Assembly (NCBI GenBank): GCA_020429495.1
Contig: JAGQLJ010000137.1
Span: 1 to 6,147 of the forward strand
Source: Candidatus Dojkabacteria bacterium
GTDB lineage: Bacteria > Patescibacteriota > Dojkabacteria > J137
Length of the DNA stretch: 6,147 nucleotides
Reading direction: 5' to 3'
The translations under genes were made by a program, and so were the position numbers. Shown here piece after piece: positions 5,955 through 6,147 of this stretch. Within the stretch, counting starts at the first letter, position 1, and every line of letters begins with the position of its first letter. The notes below the pieces were generated by a model that saw only the letters and a program-made list of their open reading frames with translations, did not search any database and was not told the origin of the DNA.

Positions 5955-6147
5955 AGTCCATCCACTAATAAGAAGCTGGTGACAAAATTTACTACTGTTG
6001 GCGCAAGAGCGGCAATTGCAAAACCAATTATTGCTGCCATAATTGTCTTTTTACCATTTTCTATTTTTTCTTCGTTTCCTTGAGAAGTTAAAACTAAGAA
6101 TGCACCAACTAAAAGCATTGCTCCAAATGTTAATAAGAACAATGGCC
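5951..6147 (-). CDS. VirB2-like pilin-family protein, 5' end cut off by window edge
   Basis: The reading frame runs in from the right edge without a start: the codons before the TTG at 6140-6142 remain open (a Pro codon and a partial one), so that TTG is most likely an internal Leu. About 64 C-terminal residues are visible: a hydrophobic helix (LFLLTFGAMLLVGAFLVL), a loop TSQGNEEKIENGKK, and a second helix (IMAAIIGFAIAALAPTVVNF) followed by a very short tail ending LLVDGL. The S-x-G-[DN]-E-E-K-[IV] loop is a good match to the T4SS pilin-type pattern of copies A and B. Any signal peptide lies outside the window. Its TGA stop overlaps the next start by four bases, so it belongs to the same operon. 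Confidence 0.8.
   Translation of the reverse strand, partial: PLFLLTFGAMLLVGAFLVLTSQGNEEKIENGKKTIMAAIIGFAIAALAPTVVNFVTSFLLVDGL

Noticed and set aside
5951..6142. A complete 63-aa gene starting at TTG (6142)
   Set aside because: The frame stays open to the window edge with no stop before the TTG, and relatives here carry a signal peptide ahead of the first helix, so this is more likely a truncated longer gene.
1..6147. Mobile element, CRISPR array, tRNA or rRNA
   Set aside because: No transposase or integrase, no inverted terminal repeats, no spaced direct repeats and no tRNA-like or rRNA stretches were seen; the only clear hairpin is the terminator at 3799-3824.

Overview
The window is AT-rich and all genes lie on the minus strand, packed as two runs of overlapping or near-abutting genes. 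The content fits a Candidate Phyla Radiation (Patescibacteria) bacterium, perhaps of the Dojkabacteria or Microgenomates kind. That placement is an inference from low GC, small two-helix VirB2-like proteins, a coiled-coil SpoIID-type wall enzyme and largely missing Shine-Dalgarno sequences. UGA is used three times as a stop (2945, 4801, 5951) and TGG encodes Trp, so the UGA-Gly code of Gracilibacteria/SR1 does not apply.

Right half (6147 down to 3845, transcribed right to left): five consecutive genes for small secreted membrane proteins, the first cut by the window edge. Four have an intact N-terminus carrying a signal peptide with a V-x-A|Q cleavage site. All five have two transmembrane helices joined by a short charged cytoplasmic loop, typically S-E-G-D-E-x-K-V-E-E followed by I-K-x-x-F-I-G. 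This resembles VirB2/TrbC-like type IV secretion system pilins. Two of them (163 and 147 aa) are close duplicates. The run ends in a strong intrinsic terminator (3799-3824).

Left half (3784 down to 1): a probable promoter (3756-3784) sits directly behind that terminator and appears to give a leaderless transcript. It reads a sixth, larger pilin-like protein with Cys-rich extracytoplasmic flanks; then a coiled-coil / transmembrane-hairpin / coiled-coil protein of unknown function; then a 586-aa secreted protein joining a PcsB/CwlO-like coiled coil to a SpoIID/LytB-type lytic transglycosylase domain whose conserved blocks are in circularly permuted order; and finally the start of another gene cut by the left edge.

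Inferred working model: the small proteins build several subunits, or variant subunits, of a surface filament or secretion/DNA-uptake conduit. The SpoIID-like enzyme would open or remodel peptidoglycan so it can pass, as VirB1 does in classical systems, and the coiled-coil membrane protein would be an assembly or regulatory partner. No ATPase (VirB4/VirD4/PilB type) is visible here, so the assignment to a secretion machine rests on the pilin-like proteins and would depend on genes outside the window.
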